From assembly GCA_016219545.1 (NCBI GenBank), contig JACRMH010000021.1, positions 62,001-126,000 on the forward strand: DNA of 64,000 nucleotides, written 5' to 3'. Under the pieces are notes generated by a model, which saw only the letters and a program-made list of their open reading frames with translations, ran no database searches and was not told where the DNA came from. Source of the stretch: Chloroflexota bacterium (lineage in GTDB: Bacteria > Chloroflexota > Anaerolineae > Anaerolineales > Villigracilaceae). A program made the position numbers and the translations under genes. Position 1 is the first letter of the stretch; every line of letters begins with the position of its first letter. Shown in pieces: positions 60,517-64,000 of this stretch.

Positions 60517-61998
60517 ATGCCATCCAATAAGCCTGACTATTATTCTGTTCTAGGTGTTTTTCGCGATGCCTCGCAAGAGGAAATTAAACGCGCCTATTTT
60601 GACGCCGCTCAAAGACTGCATCCAGATAAGAACGTGGCTCCCGGCGAGACAGAATTATTTCTCGAAACACAAAAGGCTTATGAGATTCTTTCCAACCCCA
60701 AGCGTCGAAGCTTATATGATGCCACCCTGCCGCCGGAGATCGAGGTCAATTCCTACATAAGGCATGAGGTCTACTTCAGCCGTCCCAACCTTGTAAAGTT
60801 GGATGAGCCACAGCTTATTTACATGCTGCTTGAAGTTGCTCCGCGCATAGAAAAAGAAGAGCTGCCGACGCCTCCACTTAACATCTGTCTGGTATTGGAT
60901 CGTTCCACATCCATGCAAGGCGACAAGCTGGATATGGTAAAAGCCACAGCGATCCAGCTGCTTCGTAATTTACGCACGGAAGATGTGTTGAGTGTGGTTG
61001 CTTTTAGTGATAATGCCGAAGTTATCGTCCCTGCCACGCTTAATTTGGATATGAAAAAACAGGAAGGCCGTATTCAGATGATACAGTCTTCCGGCGCAAC
61101 TGAAATATTCAATGGTTTGCAGATGGGGCTGAAAGAGATCCACCGGACTCTGGATCCTTCGCGCGTAAACCATATTATTCTTCTCACCGATGGACAAACC
61201 TACGGCGATGAAATCGCCTGCCTGCAACTCGCTGAAGAAGCGGCCGCCCAGAATATTGGCATTACTGGCATGGGTATTGGCAACGATTGGAATGATATTT
61301 TCCTGGATGCCCTCGCCGGAAAAACAGGCGGATCTTCCTCTTATATCTCAAAGCCAAAAGATATTCAACGTTTGCTTGTTGATAAATTTAATGCCCTCAT
61401 CAGCACTTATGCGGATGAAGTCCTTCTCGAGTTTAAAGAACAGGAAAATATAAAGCTCAATTATGTCTTTCGTTTACAGCCTGAAGGTGGCTCTATTCAA
61501 CCCGAGTCTCCCATACGACTCGGCCCAATTTTGAGAGACACTCCATTGCAAGTGTTGTTTGAATTTGTTGTCAATCCTGCTGCTTCAAAGGCCGAAGCAG
61601 TAACCATTTTGAATGGCTCGCTTAAAATTTCCATCGCAGCGCGGCCGATCCCTGTTCCGCCGATTCGACTGATTCTCAATCGGGAGATACGAATCCACCC
61701 ATCGACCGAACCCCCGCCCGCCCGTGTCCTGAGCGCGCTTTCACGTCTCACTCTTTATCGGATGCAGGACCGTGCCCGGGCCGCGTCGGAGCGGGGCGAG
61801 TTCAATGATGCAGTGCGTCACTTAAAAAACCTTGCGACGCATCTGCTTTCGCAGGGTGAACACTCGTTAGCAAAAACCGCTTTATTCGAAGCGGATAATC
61901 TTGAAAGAATACATGCCTGGAGCGCAAGTGGGGCGAAAGATGTTAAATACAAAACCCGTGCGCTTTTGCTGGAAAACAAAAAGGAGAAGGCCGGATGA
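60517..61998 (+). CDS. J-domain - von Willebrand factor A fusion protein
   Basis: 493 residues. An N-terminal J domain (about 6-70) has the HPD motif in AQRLHPDKNV and AYEILSNPKRRSLYD. A vWA domain (about 125-310) carries the MIDAS residues DRSTSMQGDK and HIILLTDGQTYG. A further beta domain and a helical C-terminus (TPR-like, RGEFNDAVRHLKNLATHL) follow. The J domain suggests recruitment of DnaK; the vWA suggests metal-dependent complex assembly. This combination is unusual. It is 2 bp from the phosphatase gene and overlaps the next gene by 4 bp. Confidence 0.88.
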   Translation: MPSNKPDYYSVLGVFRDASQEEIKRAYFDAAQRLHPDKNVAPGETELFLETQKAYEILSNPKRRSLYDATLPPEIEVNSYIRHEVYFSRPNLVKLDEPQLIYMLLEVAPRIEKEELPTPPLNICLVLDRSTSMQGDKLDMVKATAIQLLRNLRTEDVLSVVAFSDNAEVIVPATLNLDMKKQEGRIQMIQSSGATEIFNGLQMGLKEIHRTLDPSRVNHIILLTDGQTYGDEIACLQLAEEAAAQNIGITGMGIGNDWNDIFLDALAGKTGGSSSYISKPKDIQRLLVDKFNALISTYADEVLLEFKEQENIKLNYVFRLQPEGGSIQPESPIRLGPILRDTPLQVLFEFVVNPAASKAEAVTILNGSLKISIAARPIPVPPIRLILNREIRIHPSTEPPPARVLSALSRLTLYRMQDRARAASERGEFNDAVRHLKNLATHLLSQGEHSLAKTALFEADNLERIHAWSASGAKDVKYKTRALLLENKKEKAG

Positions 61999-62507
61999 TC
62001 ACATGTTCCACTTGTAAACACTCAAACCTGGATGGAGCCATGTTCTGTGCAGAATGTGGCGCTCAATTAATTGGCAAGGAAGATCTAATCACCCAAAACA
62101 TTTCAACGAAACAATTCGGGGAAATCAACAAGGAAATTCCCTCGCGGGATATCGTACAGGCCTTCGAAGGTAGTGACGCATGGGGAAGCCTGCACCTTTT
62201 GGATACAGGGCAAATGCTCCCGCTTTCTGCCAGAAATGAATTCACCATGGGACGTATTAGCGAGGGGCAGCCCATCATGCCTGATATTGATTTCTCGCCT
62301 TATCAGGCGTATGCCGCGGGAGTTTCACGTCTCCACGGCGTTATCAAACGCGAAGGCACCCGTATCACGTTCATGGATCTGGGTTCGGCCAATGGTTCCT
62401 ATATAAATGGTAAACGCCTGGCTTCCAATGTTGAGCAAGTTCTCAGCCACGGTGATATAGTGGCGCTTGGAAAATTAAAGATGCAAATCCTGATCAAGCA
62501 CGCCTAA
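61995..62507 (+). CDS. Zinc-ribbon - FHA domain protein
   Basis: 170 residues. N-terminal zinc ribbon (CSTCKHSN, FCAECGAQL), a linker with possible Thr phosphorylation sites (LITQNISTKQF), and an FHA domain (FTMGRIS, VSRLHGVIKREG, DLGSANGSYINGKRL). It should read phosphothreonine made by the operon kinase. Overlaps the J-vWA gene by 4 bp. Confidence 0.92.
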   Translation: MITCSTCKHSNLDGAMFCAECGAQLIGKEDLITQNISTKQFGEINKEIPSRDIVQAFEGSDAWGSLHLLDTGQMLPLSARNEFTMGRISEGQPIMPDIDFSPYQAYAAGVSRLHGVIKREGTRITFMDLGSANGSYINGKRLASNVEQVLSHGDIVALGKLKMQILIKHA

Positions 62508-62522
62508 AAGAAGAGATCTGTC

Positions 62523-62765
62523 ATGTCATATTCTGTCATCCTTCATATCGCAGGAGAAACCTCTGTCGCCGGGGAAATAGAGGAACTCCCCAAGCCCACA
62601 GATAATATTATCGTGGTCATGCACCCGCGCCAGAAAGATGGCAAGGATCTGCATTACATTGACACGAACGTGGTTAAGGTCATTTGGCCTCTCGCAAAGA
62701 TCAGTTTCATAGAAATTCTCGAAAACGCAGAAGAAGAAAAGATCATTGGTTTCGTGAGGGAATAA
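62523..62765 (+). CDS. Unrecognised 80-residue protein in the signalling operon
   Basis: 80 residues, predicted beta-rich with a central segment [20 protein letters not shown]. No recognised domain and no cysteine. It follows the FHA gene by 15 bp and precedes the response regulator by 1 bp, and has the same strand and base composition, so it is real and co-expressed. It could be a small adaptor. Confidence 0.7.
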   Translation: MSYSVILHIAGETSVAGEIEELPKPTDNIIVVMHPRQKDGKDLHYIDTNVVKVIWPLAKISFIEILENAEEEKIIGFVRE

Positions 62766-62766
62766 G

Positions 62767-63486
62767 ATGCCTGATAATGTAGAACGCCGCCGCATCCTCG
62801 TTGTGGATGATGAAGAGCGCATGGTGCGCTTTATCCGCATGAACCTCGAGCATGACGGCTTTCAGGTCAGTGAAGCATTCAATGGAAAGCAAGCCATTCA
62901 AAGATTGCGCGATGTGACACCCGACCTTATTTTGCTCGATATTATGATGCCCGATCTCGATGGTTTCGAGGTGCTTGAAACAGTGCGCGAGATCAGTAAT
63001 GTCCCAGTCATCATGCTCACTGCCAAAGGCGAAGAAGATGACCGTGTGCGCGGACTGGAACACGGCGCGGATGATTACGTCACAAAACCATTCAGCCCGC
63101 GCGAACTTGTCAGCCGTGTTAGAGCCGTCTTGCGCCGCACCGAAGGGGTGACCGGTTCTATGCACGGCTTGCTTGAAATTGACAAGCGTCTCAAAATAGA
63201 TTTTGACCGCCGCGAAATTTGGCTCGAAGGCAAACTTGTAAAACTCCGCCCAACGGAATACCGCCTGTTATTTCACCTCGTACAGAATGCGGGCTGGGTG
63301 GTTTCACACGATCAACTGCTCCAAAAAGTTTGGGGCTATGAATATCGTGACGAACCTCATTATGTCCGCCTTTACATCAACTACCTGCGCCAGAAATTGG
63401 AGAAAGACCCCGCCGACCCCAAGTACATTCTTACCGAGCGCGGGGTGGGTTATCGCTTTGTAGATTTCAAACGCGCAAAAGAATAA
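62767..63486 (+). CDS. OmpR/PhoB-type response regulator
   Basis: 239 residues. Receiver: [15 protein letters not shown], phospho-acceptor in [17 protein letters not shown], Lys in [12 protein letters not shown]. Winged helix: [25 protein letters not shown] and [17 protein letters not shown] with VGYRF at the end. No histidine kinase adjoins it; being in the Ser/Thr kinase operon suggests cross-talk or phosphorylation by that kinase. Confidence 0.95.
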   Translation: MPDNVERRRILVVDDEERMVRFIRMNLEHDGFQVSEAFNGKQAIQRLRDVTPDLILLDIMMPDLDGFEVLETVREISNVPVIMLTAKGEEDDRVRGLEHGADDYVTKPFSPRELVSRVRAVLRRTEGVTGSMHGLLEIDKRLKIDFDRREIWLEGKLVKLRPTEYRLLFHLVQNAGWVVSHDQLLQKVWGYEYRDEPHYVRLYINYLRQKLEKDPADPKYILTERGVGYRFVDFKRAKE

Positions 63487-63501
63487 GCGCAGATGAGAAC
63501 T

Positions 63502-63537
63502 GGATGGAGTTGAGCCCCTCGACTCCATCTTTCTTTA
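63502..63537 (+). terminator. Intrinsic terminator of the signalling operon
   Basis: GATGGAGT / ACTCCATC stem with additional pairing around CCCC, then TTTCTTT. Located 15 bp after the regulator stop. Confidence 0.85.
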
Positions 63538-63549
63538 TTGGAAAATACC

Positions 63550-64000
63550 ATGAAAAATTTTGACCCCAAATATAACGACATTCCCAAGACTGAGATCCAT
63601 TGCCACCTCGAAGGCGCCATCCGCACGCAGACCATCATTGATATTGCCAGAGAATATAATTTGAAACTGCCTGCCTATGAAGTGGGGGAGTTGGATAAGC
63701 ATGTGAAAGTCCTCGGCCAGTTGCGTGATCTGCAAGCTGTGCTGGAAGCATTCGCCATTTTCCAAAATAGCATTACTTCTCCTGCTGTGGTGGAACGCAT
63801 TGCATGGGAATTATTTGAAGATTGTGCGCGCCAGAACATCAAACTCTTTGAAGTCCGCTTTTCGCCGGATTGGGCTTTTCATGGACACAACCTGAATTGG
63901 GATGCATCCTTGGAAGGACTCTTGCGCGCCAAGGAACGCGCCGAGATTGAATTTGACATGGCTATTGGGATCATCGCCATTACCTCACGCGGCATGGGCG
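63550..64000 (+). CDS. Adenosine deaminase-like hydrolase, N-terminal part
   Basis: Truncated by the window end after about 150 residues. N-terminal metal motif KTEIHCHLEGAIR (HxH plus the substrate-binding LEGA), and LFEVRFSPDWAFHG matches the family's first barrel strands. The product deaminates adenosine or a related purine/AMP. Full length of the family is about 330 residues. Start ATG at 63550; no strong ribosome binding site. Confidence 0.9.
   Translation, partial: MKNFDPKYNDIPKTEIHCHLEGAIRTQTIIDIAREYNLKLPAYEVGELDKHVKVLGQLRDLQAVLEAFAIFQNSITSPAVVERIAWELFEDCARQNIKLFEVRFSPDWAFHGHNLNWDASLEGLLRAKERAEIEFDMAIGIIAITSRGMG

Noticed and set aside
1..64000. tRNA, rRNA or tmRNA genes and CRISPR arrays
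   Set aside because: I looked for T-loop/anticodon patterns, conserved rRNA stretches and spaced repeats in the gaps and found none; a covariance-model search would be decisive.

Overview
The window looks like chromosomal DNA of a mesophilic, environmental member of the Chloroflexota, most likely an Anaerolineae-type bacterium. The reasons are a mid-range base composition, many tetratricopeptide, beta-propeller and CpXC proteins, several Ser/Thr kinases with FHA partners, Tat/Sec-exported multicopper oxidase-like proteins, and lipoproteins with Thr/Pro-rich linkers. This assignment is inference from gene content. No rRNA, tRNA or CRISPR array was seen. The window opens inside an SMC gene and closes inside an adenosine deaminase-like gene.

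Layout. 0-4 kb: SMC tail, a META-domain lipoprotein, a folate/pterin operon (pterin reductase-like SDR, folB, folK) divergent from phenylalanine hydroxylase phhA. 4-8 kb: a REP-associated transposase with two identical palindromes and a large Roco (LRR-Roc-COR) GTPase. 8-20 kb: housekeeping and envelope genes (PD40 propeller, two CPBP proteases, TPR protein, PadR with a HAAS-type membrane protein, histidine kinase, pepF, CpXC protein, CDF transporter). 20.5-22.1 kb: an unusual two-gene cassette (soluble protein plus small multi-span membrane protein) with foreign-looking arginine codon use, my best candidate for an undescribed defence-like module. 22-29 kb: PIG-L deacetylase, FMN-binding protein, FHA-winged-helix regulator divergent from a Ser/Thr kinase, TtuA/TtuB-like tRNA thiolation pair, rpsU-infA with a structured leader, epimerase, GNAT. 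29-36.6 kb: a membrane protein under a LexA-like palindrome, a YbhN-type membrane protein, a NitT/TauT-type ABC transporter fused in one operon with an A-T-TE nonribosomal-peptide-synthetase-like enzyme.

36.7-57 kb is a copper and cell-surface region. A FixH/YtkA-like protein, a SafE/UreH-like membrane protein and a small metal-binding protein run on the plus strand. On the minus strand a long co-oriented series follows: a 2085-residue surface protein, three multicopper oxidase-like proteins, two paralogous proteins sharing a domain I do not recognise, a Sco copper chaperone, and a subtilase. Upstream lie a degenerate receiver protein and a NarX/NarL-type two-component system that may control it. 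The copper-ligand motifs are unevenly distributed between the oxidase paralogs, so they may work together as a split oxidase, perhaps for extracellular metal oxidation (inference).

57.7-63.5 kb is a six-gene phospho-signalling operon: kinase with a propeller, PP2C phosphatase, a J-domain/vWA fusion, a zinc-ribbon FHA protein, a small unknown protein and an OmpR-type regulator. The kinase appears to start at a CTG codon.

Promoters in the window repeatedly use an extended -10 of the form TGnTAnAAT. At least four genes start 6-7 nt after the -10 hexamer with no Shine-Dalgarno, which predicts leaderless mRNAs.
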